Assembly (NCBI GenBank): GCA_003049485.1
Contig: PYST01000173.1
Span: forward strand, 20,729-84,728
From: Ophioceras dolichostomum
Lineage: Eukaryota; Ascomycota; Sordariomycetes; Magnaporthales; Ophioceraceae
Length of the DNA stretch: 64,000 bases
Direction: 5' to 3'
How positions within the stretch are numbered: position 1 is the stretch's first letter; the number at the start of each line of letters is the position of its first letter. Below the pieces are notes generated by a model. The model was given only the letters and a program-made list of their open reading frames with translations, searched no databases and was not told the DNA's origin. Both the position numbers and the translations under genes were made by a program. Positions 22,907-35,112 of the stretch are shown here, piece by piece.

Positions 22907-25834
22907 TCCCGATTCTCCNATGGCAGCCATGATAACAGAAGGAGCTGTGACACTGCTAGCCACAACTGGTAACGTCGGAACGGCACGACGAAAGCCAATG
23001 CTACTTCAGCGAGGGGGCGTCGGGTAACAGTCCACCACGCCCCACCTGGCCAGTGCTTCTGTCTGGAGATTTCGCCATACTCGACGCGCCGTTCCCGCTG
23101 CGACTGATGGGAGATTGTCGCCGTGCCGCTTCCTTGCAGCTGATATGTTGACTTGGCGATATTTACGGGCTAGCTTAGCTGCAAGCGAGTCACAGACACC
23201 GAATCCTTTCTGGCAGACCCCAAACGCCGAGTTTGATGATTCCATCATGACATGCATGTTGGAATCACCCAGCCCTGTGTCATCTCGAAAGTGAGGCATT
23301 TCAGAAATCCTGGTGTTTGATGAACAGGAAGCCAGTACGAGCCCTTGTCGAAATGCTGTACAATCGTGAGCCCTGTTCCCCCGAAGCTTTGTCTACAAAC
23401 GTCCGGAGGCGTAAATTTGTAGGTAGTATACATCGAGCACTCAGTGACAGTCGAAGACAACACGAGGTGCTAGTCATCATCGGTACTCAGGGTTCAACAG
23501 AACGCGAGGCAAGGAAGACCTCGACTGTTCGTTGTTTGTGGTGGACAGAAACCAATTGCGTGGAGCAGCCTTGAAGCTTCGCCTCCCACCAACCTTTCAA
23601 GTGGTGGTTTAAAGATCTTCGCTAAGCACTTAACCTTCATAGAGGATGGGCTGGGTTTTCTTTGGCTGGGGATCTATTTAGGTTGTAATATGGTGATGGC
23701 AGTTGCAACAGGTGGCGGGGCCCAGTGGCCCACAGTCCCCAGGGACGGCCGTCCACCTACAGGTCGCAATACTGTAACAGGACTGGAGATTGTCTAACAA
23801 GTTTCCAATTCATCCACTTTGTTCTGCGTGCTGGCATTCTGAACTTGTGTTATACGGTCGATTTCTCGGCCGTGGACCTTCGAGCCCGTCGATCCGCCGA
23901 CCCGTGAGCCACACAACGCCGTTTGTTGATGCGGACAAGACTCCAAGACTCCTCTTCACCTTCAGAGAGCCCATCAATCTACGTAGAAGGAAACGACAGT
24001 TGATGCATCGCCTGCCTCAGCGACCCTGTTGGAAGCCGAACCGGTTTGCCGAAGAGACGCATGGGCCGCGACCTGCTCGTTAGCTTCCTTAGCTAAGCCG
24101 TTGCGAGGGATTAGACGCATTGGAATGCCATCCTCAGGGGCTGCTCTGAGGACCCCTACACGCATCCTTCTTCCGTGACGGGTCGCCAACACACGTTATC
24201 GGGCTCCATACCCAGCCTCATCGCCGAGGAAGGCAAGCCTACGGAGGAAAAAGAATTTGAGTGGTTAGTCAAGCGATGGGAAGGATACCTATCTTGGTAG
24301 GGACGTGGTGGTTGAGGTTTACGTACGAGGTCGCCATGTTTAATTAAAGTTCAAACATAGCCCCGCGTCCCGCTTCGAGCCGCACTCCTCACGATCCATT
24401 CTTCGGATGGCCTCTGCTCGATGTTCTCCCTTGGAAACACGCGACCGGATTAGATCGAAAGACGGGACGGGAGCAGCACAGACCGTATGTCGTGCCTCAA
24501 GTTTCAAGCCAAGGGTTTGATGCCAAGGGACCAGGGACAAGATTCCTCAGAGGCTCAGCCTCCACAGATAAGATTGATGGATTAAACGAAACTTCAACTT
24601 GGATGTCAACCAGTAAAATTTATCCGCTCGTACGGAAGTGGTTGTTGGGGTGCTTCCCGTCGTGGGAGAACAGCGGCATCAATATGCGGGAGAAAGGTGT
24701 ATTGCATTCTCTCTCTACGGTGAAGAGCCAATCCGTGTGGTAATTAGGTGGAATGCCACATGCTCATTTCCACACCGAGTCGGGCCTCCCCGCCAGTGAT
24801 TGATGAGCGGAGAGGAGACCGTATCCTCGCCCCTATCTCACGAACGCTCTCCCTCTCTTTGACTGCTGTCACTGTGTCGAAGAGCAGATATTCTCGTTGC
24901 AAGGGCGTAAGAACGTGTGCAAGTATTACAATTTCTAATTGTCTTCATGGTCCAAGGAAATACTCGTCTCGGAAGCACAGATTAAATGATACTGGACTGA
25001 CGACCGTGCTGCTTGTCCACGGTTTAATAATATCTCGCTCCGCCAAAATACGCACTTACAAACTTACTATATCTCTCCTAGTTGCATCGAGAGTCTACTA
25101 CATCTGGGAGCCTCGTGGGACCGGCGTCGTAGTTTCATCAGGCTGTCTTATCTATGGCGTGTGCCCCTCCACAGTCGTGACCATGGAACTCGATAGTTGG
25201 CGACAGCGTGTTACTGGTCTTTGCGCGGCTCGGAACTATATCCGACAATAGACCCGTGTGTGTTGCCTTGATTCATATCGAGATAGATCTCTGAGCAGGT
25301 CTGCTCGTTATCAAAAGGATCAATGTGGTGGCAATATTGCGTGCTCCCCTGAAATTCCATTGCGTGATCGATCTCGCACACATCCGATCAACTCGATCTG
25401 TAATCAGCATCAGACGATCCCCCAGTCTTTCCAGACTGAAAAGAAAGTGCTATTGGATAATGTACCAGTTTCTCATTGCCGATACATCCGTTGGCAGGTT
25501 TCAAACTCCGGGTTCGGACCCGTGGACCCTAAGTACGTGCGGACCGGAGGACGTGATTGGGCTCCGAGGGCGTTCGCGCAATGACATCAAATATGAGATG
25601 CTCTGCTAGTTTCACCTGACCCCGCACAACCGTTGGGGCGAGGACGGGACCGGCCGTCGAGAGCAGTGGTCTGTAGATATATAGGGATGATGTCCTCAGA
25701 GACCCTGGGGAGGATGATGGTCCGGTGAGCTGGAGAGGTAGAGATCAAGAATAGCTTGGAGAGAAACAGCATAGAAAAGCACACACTTCACCAGAGCACG
25801 GGGACTGACCACTGAACCACAACCGCCAGCAACC
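22510..25834. other. Long gene-poor region
   Basis: 22510-22800 is the promoter of the protease-like gene. 22930-25834 has lower GC than its surroundings, and only short ORFs without domains (the largest 24748-25251 plus, 167 codons, no recognisable motif). It may be degraded repeat DNA, but I saw no transposase, reverse transcriptase, LTR or TIR. Confidence 0.45.
22802..22903. repeat. C18 run followed by (TC)n microsatellite
   Basis: 18 C followed by an uninterrupted TC dinucleotide tract of about 84 bp, then an N at 22919. It lies about 290 bp upstream of the protease-like ATG. The length in the assembly is unreliable. Confidence 0.95.
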
Positions 25835-27188
25835 ATGTCGCCCTCTGCAACTTCCACCGTGACAGCTCAGGCCGTCGCCCCCGTCCCGGCGGTGAAGTCG
25901 TCCACCTTCGGCGCGTACAAGGAGCTACAGCCCCATGTCTACAACAAAGAAGCAGAGATCACGGGTCTCGGGAAGGAAGGCTTCGAGGGCGCAAAGGTAA
26001 GACACGTACCTACCTTACCGTCCGTCCCCGGCTTTGCCGTAACACGATACGGTGACTGACAAAGACGACCAACAGTATCCCCACTACCTGCCAACCTGGA
26101 ACCCAGAGCAACAGTACCCTCCTCTGCAGCCGTTCGAGCACTACGAACACGGCAAGGACGCAGACCCGTCCTACCCAGAGCTCCTCCCCCAGCACGCCAC
26201 CATCACGCACCTCACGCCCACCATCGGCACCGAAGTGCGCGGCGTCCAGCTCAGCAAGCTCAGCAGCGCAGGCCGCGACCAGCTAGCCCGCTACGTAGCC
26301 GAGCGTCGAGTCGTCGCCTTCCGCGACCAGGACCTCGCCGACCTGCCCATCTCCGAGGCGCTCGCCTTCGGCAGCTACTTCGGCCGGCACCACATCCACC
26401 CGACGTCGGGCTCGCCCGAGGGCCACCCGGAGATCCATCTCGTGCACCGCAGCGCGGGCGACACCGCCGAGGTGGGCCGGTTCTTCGCCACGCGCACCAG
26501 CAGCGTGGCGTGGCACTCAGACGTGTCGTACGAGGCGCAGCCGCCGGGGACCACGTTCCTGTACGTGCTCGACCGGCCCGAGACGGGAGGCGACACACTG
26601 TTCGCCGACTGCGCCGAGGCCTACCAGCGCCTCAGCCCGCTGTTCCGCGAGCGGCTGCACGGGCTGCGCGCGACGCACTCGGGCATCGAGCAGGTCAATG
26701 CCGCGGCCGCGAGGGGCAGCATCAAACGGCGCGAGCCGGTCGTGAACGCGCACCCCATCGTCAGGACGCACCCCGTCACTGGGGAGAAGGCGCTTTTCAT
26801 CAACCCGCAGTGTAAGCTGGTACCTACCTACGCAACCAAGAACCCCCGATCATCATCACACTCGTCGCTTCTCTCCCTTTACGCTTGCTCCTTCTTTTTA
26901 CTGACACGACACTCGCCCCGTCTCGCATCATCATTATTAGTCACCCGCGACATCGAGGGTCTGAAGAAGGAGGAATCGGACGCGATCCTCAAGTTCCTGT
27001 ATGACCACATCGCGCTGGGCGCCGACTTCCACGTCCGCGTCAAGTGGGAGGACAAGACGGTCGTGGTGTGGGACAACCGCGTGACGCAGCACTCTGCGCT
27101 GTTGGACTGGAAGAACGCCCAGCGGCGCCATCTGGCGCGCATCACTCCCCAGGCCGAGCGGCCGTTCGAGACGCCGTTCGAGGGTTGA
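25835..27188 (+). CDS. TfdA/TauD-family Fe(II)/2-oxoglutarate dioxygenase
   Basis: Three exons, phase-consistent: 25835-25996, 26076-26811 and 26941-27188; 381 residues. TfdA/TauD hallmarks are TEVRGVQLSKLS near the N-terminal third, the iron ligands H and D in VAWHSDVSYE, the YVLDRPETGGDTLFADCAEA block, NPQFTRDIEGL, and the distal His/Arg region DNRVTQHSALLDW plus RRHLARI. The family couples 2-oxoglutarate decarboxylation to hydroxylation of taurine, other sulfonates or related carboxylic substrates. Fungal relatives (Jlp1-like) release sulfite as a sulfur source. The ATG follows an acaaccgccagcaacc leader. It is tail to tail with the copper amine oxidase gene, so a joint role in scavenging amine or sulfonate compounds is possible but only inferred. 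The substrate cannot be assigned. Confidence 0.9.
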
Positions 27189-27588
27189 TGGTGATGGATG
27201 ACGGAAGAGAGGAGCAGGAGACGTGATAGGGGTGAGTTCTGGTAACAGCCTCCGACACTGGATTTCTGGGCTTTTGTTTCCATGTGTTCGATGATATGTA
27301 CTTAGATAGGGGAAACCCACGCTTGGTCAAGGAGCGATGGCGAGATTTCGAGTCCTGCCACAGTTGGCAGGACATGGAAGCAAAATGCCATGTTTGCACG
27401 GTCTCGTAATCCAAGAGGTGTGAATTAACGCAGCATCTAACCTGAAGAACTGGTCTGATAATATCCAGAGTGAAAGAAAGTGCCAAAAGCATCTCGAGGG
27501 GGCCCGTGGGCAGTCTTGGGCATCGCTCCAGGCAAAAAAGCGAACGCCGGAGGAAGACAAGACCGAAAGGAGATCCTGCAATTCTCCA
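27189..27588. other. Short convergent 3' spacer
   Basis: Contains the 3' ends of the dioxygenase and amine oxidase transcripts, which probably overlap. No gene seen. Confidence 0.5.
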
Positions 27589-30024
27589 TCAAGCGGCTGG
27601 GGCCGAAGAGGCTGGGGTTGAAGCACCCGGCGAGGAATCGCCCTGAGATTCAGGAGCAGAAGTAGCAACCGAAGCGGCAGCAGTCAGATCAGCCACCGGA
27701 GCATGAGCGGGAGCAGACACTGAAGCCGGGGCAGCAGAGCAGGAGGCACACGCGCCACCACTCCCATCACCAGCACCACCAGTCTGCCCACCACCACCAC
27801 TACCACCACCAACAGCAGCGACCAACACGCTCCTGTTCCTCTCCTGCGTAGAAATCTGCACATCCAGCGCCGGATTCGCCGTGAAGAAGTTAATAGGCTT
27901 CAAGCCGACCACCATCTTCTCGCACGGCATGACCGGCCAGTCCTCAGCGCGCGGGTTGTGCGTCGACCCGAACGTGTGCCACACGACGATGTCCTCGTCC
28001 CTGACCGACGACAGGGCCGTGGACGGCTTAGTGGCGGCCGCCGCGTCGTCGTCACTAGAAAGCCCCGCAGCGATCCTAGCAATATGCTCCCTCTCCTCCC
28101 TCCGCCTTCTCCCCTCAATCCACGACGATATCCCCTCCCCGCCATACGACTGCATCGTGAACCTCCCAGCAGGGAACAGCTCCCCCTCCCGATACCGCGT
28201 CACCCACACCGCGTGCCGCGCGTAGTCCGCCCTGCGCGCGTGCCACGAGTCGTCCCCTGCCAGCAGCAACCGGCTGTAGCACGGCATCAGCTTGAACCCG
28301 ACGGCCGTGCCCGTGACGGGGTTGACCTTCCCCTCATTCACGATCCTGAAGCCCCTGTTGCTCGCGAAATCCAGATCCATCCCCGTCTCGCGCTGCACGA
28401 CCTCCGACCTCACCGTATAGCCCACGCCAAACGGGTTCTTGTCTGGAGAATACGGCATCGGCACCGACTCCTCCACCACAAGCGAATTCCTGTGCCCGTC
28501 CACGGCCGGGTCGATGCGCAGGCAGAACAGATGCTGGTGGTACGGCGCCATCACCCCCGGCGCCACCACGGTGCCGAACGACACCGAATCGCCCACGTCG
28601 ATGGGAGCCGTGGACATGATGCCCGTGGCGCGCACCTCGTAGAACAGCGCCGCGTCCTGCTGCAGGTAAAACGCAAAAATATACTCGTAGTTCGTGACCG
28701 TAATAATAGTCTGCAGCACCAGCACGCGACTCCGCGTAACGACCGCCCTCCCCGTGCGGAAATTCGTGTGCTTCCACAGGATACCATCGTCGACCTCATG
28801 GAGGCACACCACGTTCGGCATGCGCAGCGGCTCGCCCTCGGCCGTGGCCAGCCAGCCGTCGAAATACCGGATGAGACCCAGGCAGTCGCAGCCGAGTGAT
28901 AGGTTGTTGGCGCAGACGCCCGCGCCGTCGTTGCCGAGGTCGAAGGCGGCCTTGCGCGGGTAGGGGTGGCGCGGGTCCGCGTAGGGGACGAACATCTCGG
29001 CGAGGGAGAGGCGGTAGAAGAGGGGGCGGCCGTCGTACCGGACGTCGTGCAGCGTCATGCCCTCACGGTGGTTGAAGCCGAGGCGGAGCGTCCACTTCTC
29101 CCAGCTGATGAGGTTGCCGTCGTCGACGGCGAAGGAGGGGCCCTCCGGCTGGCTGACGTGGTAGGGGCGGGTGGTCATCCTGCGCTCGGCTGCAAGGTCG
29201 GGGTGGTACTCGCTGGTGTGGATCCTGCGGCGGTCGAACTCCTTTTGAGCTAAAGCCGCTGGGTCATCGTTTTCGCCCGAGGGCAGGCGGATGATCTTGG
29301 TTATCTTGACGGCGCTGGAGACCTCGGCGCTGAAGTCGAGGGGATACGCGTAGTGGTTGGAGTCTGGGTGGTCGGAGAGACGGGCGTAGAACCAGGCCTG
29401 GAATAGAGTGCGTTAGAAGAAGCCTCGCTCGTAACAGGAATCGGTCTATGAACACCAGATGAACGAAAGGAAGGACATGTACCAACCATGGTGAGTCTCT
29501 CTGCCGTGTCGTGCAACCCATCAGTCGCGTACGCCCAGGGCTCAACCACCACCGTGGCACCCTCCGGCAGCTTGAGGCGGCTGATCTCCTTTTGGACGCT
29601 CTCCTCCGCCAAACAAGCAGCAGCGACGGTCTGCATGTACGTCGTGTCGATGAACGAGTGGCGCCCAGGCAGTGCTTCGTCGGAGGCAATGACTTCGGCA
29701 TCAAGATCGACAGTCATCTCGTGCAGCTCCTTGGAGACAAACAACTGGACGGTCGCCGTCCGAGGCGGAGGAGTAGGGGACAAGGCGCCAGCATGTTCGA
29801 GCACGAGGAATTCGACCATCAGCTTCTTCGGTGGTTCGAGGAGCGTAATGGCGCGGAACACGAACTCCGCACCAGGGCTCGCCTTACGGATGATATCCGC
29901 CGCCTTTCGTAGGGTGGATGATCGGTTAGCCAGGCAGTTTGGATCCAATTCGAGCGTCGCGGGTGGGCAGCGAACTTACACGGCGGATCTCCGAAGGAGT
30001 AAGGGGATCGAAAGGGTGCGGCAT
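27589..30024 (-). CDS. Copper amine oxidase (TPQ enzyme)
   Basis: Three exons: 29980-30024, 29487-29903 and 27589-29397, all in phase; 756 residues. The topaquinone precursor tyrosine lies in VTNYEYIF, two copper histidines in YHQHLFCLRID, and the third copper histidine in the VVWHTFGSTHNPRAEDWPVM block. The YFDGWLA and LGYNHREG-type blocks also match. The enzyme oxidises primary amines to aldehyde, ammonia and hydrogen peroxide. There is no signal peptide, so it is probably peroxisomal or cytosolic, although the C-terminus does not end in a clear SKL-type signal. The last ~80 residues are a G/S/A/P-rich tail of low complexity, unusual for the family. The donor of intron 2 is GTTGGT, weak but in phase. 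The aldehyde dehydrogenase 25 kb away could act on products, but there is no linkage evidence. Confidence 0.93.
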
Positions 30025-30481
30025 CGTGGAGGTGACAGTCCGTGACAGAGGAGTAGGCATACAAAGGATGGAAGAATTTATCTAAGATGCCCGTCTGGGT
30101 AGAAAGGGTCGAATTTATAGTGCATGTAATGCTGCATATAGCATGCATCCCGTGACGTTTTCCGGCATCCATCTATCCAAGGGCCGGGATTTGCAATCGC
30201 CGGATATATCTCGGGGCCGACATATCTCGGGCCTGAATGCCTGCACTAGGAGTTCCAGGATGATAAGGCCCTATCCATCCATCCCTGGGGCCCCGCGAAT
30301 GCGGAGGGTCCGGCTTCGGAGCCGATGTCTGGGAGGGGAAGTCGCATGCGGAAACTGTGGGGCCCCGCGTCGACGGCGTCAACGGCGCTCCGATAAGGGG
30401 CACAGTCATGGGCGATAGGGAAAAGCGTCCGAGGGAAACCAAATGCCTGTCGCATGTGTTGCTTTTCATCGTAGTCGAGCA
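30025..30481. other. Intergenic region
   Basis: Promoter of the copper amine oxidase. No gene seen. The motif cgggcctga/ggggcc recurs without clear meaning. Confidence 0.45.
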
Positions 30482-31844
30482 TCATATGAACGACGGGATG
30501 TAGCTTAGCGATGCATCTTGGTCGCCCTCCGAAGCCTCTGGCGGCTTGTCGGCTCTTCGATCATCTGTTCCATCCCCATGATTATCCGTTTGAAGCTTCT
30601 GCCGTGATCTCCGCTTCCTGATGCGCTGCATGATGCCTGATTCGTCGTTATCGGTGTCGTCATTGAGCCCAGCACGATCATTTCTAGTATTTTCGTGGGC
30701 GGTTGGGGTCCCCTCCGAGCGGCCAGGCTTTGTCGGTACTGCAGATGCGCTTGTTCGTTGCACCTCTTGGTCTCGTTGACCTTGTTGCTCTTGATACCGC
30801 TGCAGATGTTGATGGCGGTTTTGGGGGCGTGGTGGTGATTGGTCATCGTGATGTGTCTCAGCTTGTGGAGGGCGAGCGGACTTGCTCGCGGCTTCGGTAC
30901 GTGACGGGGCGAAGAGAGATGACGACCCGTCCAAATCGCCATCTCCTGGATCAGCGGAGTCGTCACCGTCGTCTGCGGGACCATGCGGTTGGGGACGCTG
31001 CCGAGAGGACGCCGGCTCCGGGGACGACGACCATCTGCGCTCGCTCAGAGTCGATCCGCCTCGGGCAAGCGGCAGGGGCATGGCTTTCTTCCTGGAGCTG
31101 TTCATCAGGCCCCGAAGAGCGGTACCAGCCCGCTTCGCCATCCAATCGTTCTGGTCGTCACTCTCCGCGCTCTCGCCCCGGGCCCGCTTAAGGCCTTCTT
31201 GCTGCTTGGCCACCAAGTCGAGCATGGCGTGGCGTCTCTTGACTGCATCAGTCATGGCACCGACGACAGGTCTAGAGAACTCATGGATTTTGTCAGAATT
31301 GCGGTCCCTGGCCAGATTCTTCAGACGCTGGTACTCGGCCTTATGAAGGTGCGCCGTGAAGGTGCCGGCGATGGTGAGAAACTCGTCTTCCACCATGCGG
31401 TACATATCATCAGCGTCATAACCGTCGATCATGAAACTAGAGGATACCTGTTAGCGGAAAGAATGAGACGAAGGAAGCTGTGGAAGACCGGCGACTATAG
31501 AGTTCGCGACGGAGTTCCGAATAAACGGCATTTAGAACACTCTACCTTTCGACCAGTGCCGCAGGCGGCGGCGATGTAGAAGGCGTCCGTAGGGCTAGTG
31601 GGTCGAACATTAGCAAAAGTTGCAGCAGGAATGGCTATTAAAACAGACCTCGGTCTCTGAGTGGTTTCGTGGAGCGAGCTGGAGTATTCGTAGCGTCAGT
31701 AGCGTCCGTAGCATCCGTGGCGCTACTCCCCGTGTTGCTGCTTCCGGGGTTGTTGACAAGGTCGGCGGAGCTCACACCACCTCCGGCGCCTGACGCGTTC
31801 GGCGTCCCACAGTGTCGATGCGTCCAGGGCAGTTTGCGCGTCAT
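30482..31844 (-). CDS. Conserved fungal protein of unknown function
   Basis: Three-exon model: about 31645-31844, 31546-31594 and 30482-31447; ~404 residues. The first ATG in the frame is 31844 (MTRKLPW). The donor of exon 1 is uncertain: the in-phase site is a weak GTTTTA, while the neighbouring GTCTGT breaks the frame. The core (TDAFYIAAACGTGRK joined to VSSSFMIDGYDADDMYRM, then EDEFLTIAGTFTAHLHKAEY) reads like a conserved domain and continues as a helical K/R-rich segment. It is followed by a long disordered tail rich in Q, R, S, P and D with basic clusters (RIRKRRSRQK) that could be nuclear localisation signals. Exon 1 contains an ATDATDAT micro-repeat. No catalytic motif is visible. A nuclear role is a guess from composition. 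Confidence 0.65.
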
Positions 31845-32789
31845 ATTCACGCAGCGCAACGCCCCATGGAAAATAACAACATACGCGCAGAAACAGTGGT
31901 GACTAAAAGCATCGGATGATTTTGATCCAATTTGCGGATTACCGCGGGGAAGATGGACTCGCGGGGAATGAATGATGATGCGGGTTCTGGTTACGGCTGA
32001 CTGATGAAAACGTACAGAGACTCGAGCGCGCAGTCACGTGATCACACTGACTTCGCCTCATACCTAGACTTGTTGGTCCATAGCACGCCAAGTTGAGAAT
32101 ATGTGCTCTACTCACATTTTTCATCTTAAAGTAACCACATATCGGATAATATGGGCGTCTGTTCTAGCTGTTATCAAAGTCATCTTCATCTTAGTACTGG
32201 GGTCCTCTGAGCGAGGTGAGAACGTTGTGCAGGGCTCGACGTTGAGCATCCAGCTTGATCGTATTGCGGCTTGCTCAGGAGCTGGCTAGTGGTGAGCACG
32301 CATGGACTGGGATCTGCTGAATAACACACAATATTTAGACCAGATTCGCAATAGCATCACCCGTCGAGGTTCACTGGTTCATGCCGCTTCTCACTTGATA
32401 AGACTCACCAAGGCAACCACTTTTCGTGGGCCACTGGAGTCCTAGACAACACATTCTTCTCGATCAGATTCAAGATCTGCGTGAGCCTCAAAATATAATG
32501 CTTGTTTCGTACAAGGGAACCAGAGAGAATCTCGATGGACAATAAGACAGGGGTTGGAAAACTCACCAGCCATGACAATTACTTCACTCCCTTCAGGTGC
32601 TCCTTCTAAAATAAGAGCTGAGACGAGTGGCAGGCTGCCTGTAGACGTCTGTACCTAACTAGGCTAGAAACGCGCACAAATCCATTCTCGTGTCGAAAAT
32701 TTTACCAGATCTTTCCATATCGATAGTCGAAATTCAACCTGCGAGGCTTCTCAACCTACCAGATCTGCTCACCTTTCTTGACCTAGTCG
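31845..32789. other. Intergenic region
   Basis: Promoter of the preceding minus-strand gene, then about 700 bp without recognisable coding sequence. Confidence 0.45.
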
Positions 32790-33620
32790 TTGACTCTGAT
32801 CATCGATGTTGATATGTGGGAAAGAGGGGATAGCCAACTCGCTAGTAATATGCAGCACGTCGGTCTTGGGCGAGGAGGCGCTAGTTATTACCGAAAGGCG
32901 GCTGAGCGAGCTGATATTGGCGGCCGAGACTGCCCATCTGCCTGGCGGTGCGGATCCTTTGGGGACAGCTTCGCTCGGACCCCGCAATTTGAGGTACGTG
33001 ACCAAGGCCATGTTCCGCAAGTTCTACGCGGAGGTCGGTCTCCGCAAGGTACGCGCGCCGGGACTATCGAGGAGCAGAGCAGGCACACGTACTCGACGGC
33101 GGTGAACGTGTACGCCGTTGAGTCGGACTCGGTCGACCGCTTCACCAAACGCGGGGGGACGGCGGCAGAGCGGCCCTCGATCGGGAGCGCTTAGCCAAGG
33201 CTCGCGAGTCGCTCTGGAAGAACGTCCTCGAGGACTCGTAATCATGTCGAGGCCGTCGTCGGCAAGGGCGGGCGGCTGGAGCCGTGGCAACGCGACATGA
33301 TGATGGCCATCCTTCGTCAACCCGAAGCCGGACACGCTCGCGGTGGCCCCGACTGGTGGTGGCAAAAGCCTGTGCTTCATGCTGCCCGCCGTCGTACTGA
33401 TCCAGCCGCCGCTGCGGACCCTGCTGGAGGTTACATCGAGGCATTTGACGGAACGCGGCATACCCTATCCCGTGTGGCGCTTCGATGCGGAGCCCGCGGG
33501 CCCAGGAGTGAGCATCGAGATGTTCACGCCCGAGGGCTACTGCACGTTTCAAGTGGGGGATGGGCAGCGAGAAGCCGGAGGATGACGCCCAACAGCGGCT
33601 GGAGAATTGGTACGCATTAT
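32790..33620 (+). pseudogene. Relic of a RecQ/TLH-like DNA helicase
   Basis: No single frame stays open, but helicase pieces read in sequence across all three + frames. They are LEPWQRDMMMAIL (Q-motif/entry region), APTGGGKSLCFMLPAVV (Walker A, read from ~33345 in the frame of 33343-33585), PLRTLLEV-TSRHLTERGIPY and a FTPEGYC block. The order and spacing match the first RecA-like domain of RecQ-type helicases such as the telomere-linked helicases of ascomycetes. Several small indels separate the frames, and nothing of the second RecA domain was found. Upstream pieces (RNLRYVTKAMFRKFYAEVG) may be the N-terminal part of the same gene. It is a dead fragment; its presence suggests subtelomeric or mobile-element-derived DNA. 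Confidence 0.6.
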
Positions 33621-34827
33621 GTCCGATCTGTTCTCATTCGCCATCACATATCTCCATTCCATCCCATTCATGGAAATGGTATCATTTGTGAATCATCTTC
33701 TCAGGAAAACGAACGTCCACAGGCTCGATGCCATGATCGAGACCACCTCCAACCCGGGCCCCGGGCACGACGCCCAGACCGCCGTCGCCGCTGCCGCCTC
33801 TATTTTGGCCTCTGTCGATAGCAGCAGCAGTCTTTGGAGGCAGATGTGTGTGAGAAGTGTGAGGAGTCGACGCCCGCTGTACTTCGGTGAAGGTCAGGTG
33901 GAGGTGGCAGCTGGGATATATTACTTACTTACTAGCAGCCTTGAAGTAGTAAACACTCGATCTGTGCTTAGACATTGCCATTCCACTGCGTAACTCTGTG
34001 CTGGAGATAGCTTACATAGGTGATGTGTTTTCGTTCGGTTTGCAAAAGGAATACATGCTAAAGATGGGGAGTCGGCAGGCAGGGAATGTCACCTGTAGTG
34101 GTCATGTGGACCAAGGCAGAACGACCCGACGGCACAAGCCCGAAGCAGCACGACAAGTAATCCTGACATGGTAAACGCCAAGCACATAGAATCCTGAGGT
34201 TCCGTTGGGGAGTGATCAGTCAATCCATCAGTCTGCTTGTCAGCATGCAATGGTTCGTGGGTGCAGTATTAGTACTTGGTAGCTTGGCAGGAGAGATGGT
34301 AAGATGACAACATCTCTGAAAGTGAGAACTATAAGAATGTCGATGCAGCTAGAGGTACCATGGTACCACTTTGGTGCATACTATTAAGTTCTAGGTCGTG
34401 AAGCGGCATCGGCGGCTGTGTTGTTAAATTTGGGGTTTTCCAATAGAGGTTGCTAGATACAGGGGATGAGTTCCTTTCGCTCTTCGCCTGTTTGCATGGC
34501 GAACTCTCAAGAGAAGAATCGAAGATTTTTTTTAGTTTCATAACCAGTTCCTTCTTAGAATCCCTCATACTCTTGCAAGCAAGTAATAAGATAGAGAAGA
34601 GTGCGTGACAAGGGAACTGTGTGACTGTTAGCCTCTGAGTTTCGTAATGACCTCTCCCTAGCTGAGCCCTGGACTTCACGTACAAACTGAGGTGGGATTC
34701 ATGGACAAAGCTCACCGTCACAGGTCAAGAGACCGAGCCCGCGAGAGCATGCTCCTTTCAAAGAAGACATACTATCCCGCTGCTCTTGAGGGGAAGGCAT
34801 ATAGCGAGTAATCGCATGATCAGCTCT
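33621..34827. other. Intergenic region
   Basis: Serine/alanine-coding-like stretch around 33720-33850, possibly more of the helicase relic, then about 900 bp without a gene. A 130-codon minus ORF (34329-34721) has no recognisable features. Confidence 0.4.
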
Positions 34828-35112
34828 CTAGCACCGGCAGAAAGCAGTGATGCCGTTCGAGCTGCAGCAGCCGGCGTTGCAGTTGGCGCTAAGCTGGTAC
34901 ACGCGGCTGCTATTGCAGACGTAAATGCTGCTGCCCATGCAGGTGAAGGTGCCGGGATTGCAGCCGATGGTGCTCGTCTGTGGCAGAGGGGCGCGCTCAA
35001 CGACGGCCGGGACGTCACGGGGGACCGCGGTGGGTTCAGGGGCTGGGACGGCAACGGCGTTGACTAGGGCGGCCACGGAGGCGAAGGAAGCGAGGATGGA
35101 GAGGACACGCAT
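34828..35112 (-). CDS. Small secreted cysteine-rich protein (94 aa)
   Basis: Single exon with a clear signal peptide (MRVLSILASFASVAALVNA), a short proline/valine-rich propeptide-like stretch and a compact C-terminal domain with eight cysteines. Spacing is C-x6-C-x7-C-x11-C-x3-CC-x8-C-x-C, ending two residues after the seventh cysteine in a final C. The CC pair plus C-x-C at the end suggests four disulfides in a small knotted fold. Such proteins in filamentous fungi include effectors, antimicrobial peptides and hydrophobin-like surface proteins; the spacing here is not that of a hydrophobin. No homologue is recognised. It sits alone between the helicase relic and the NACHT-like gene. Confidence 0.72.
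   Translation of the reverse strand: MRVLSILASFASVAALVNAVAVPAPEPTAVPRDVPAVVERAPLPQTSTIGCNPGTFTCMGSSIYVCNSSRVYQLSANCNAGCCSSNGITAFCRC

Noticed and set aside
24748..25251. 167-codon + ORF in the gene-poor stretch
   Set aside because: No recognisable domain, no introns or leader; composition like chance ORFs.
22930..25800. Intact transposable element
   Set aside because: No transposase, reverse transcriptase, LTR or TIR could be read in any frame; only diffuse low-GC sequence.
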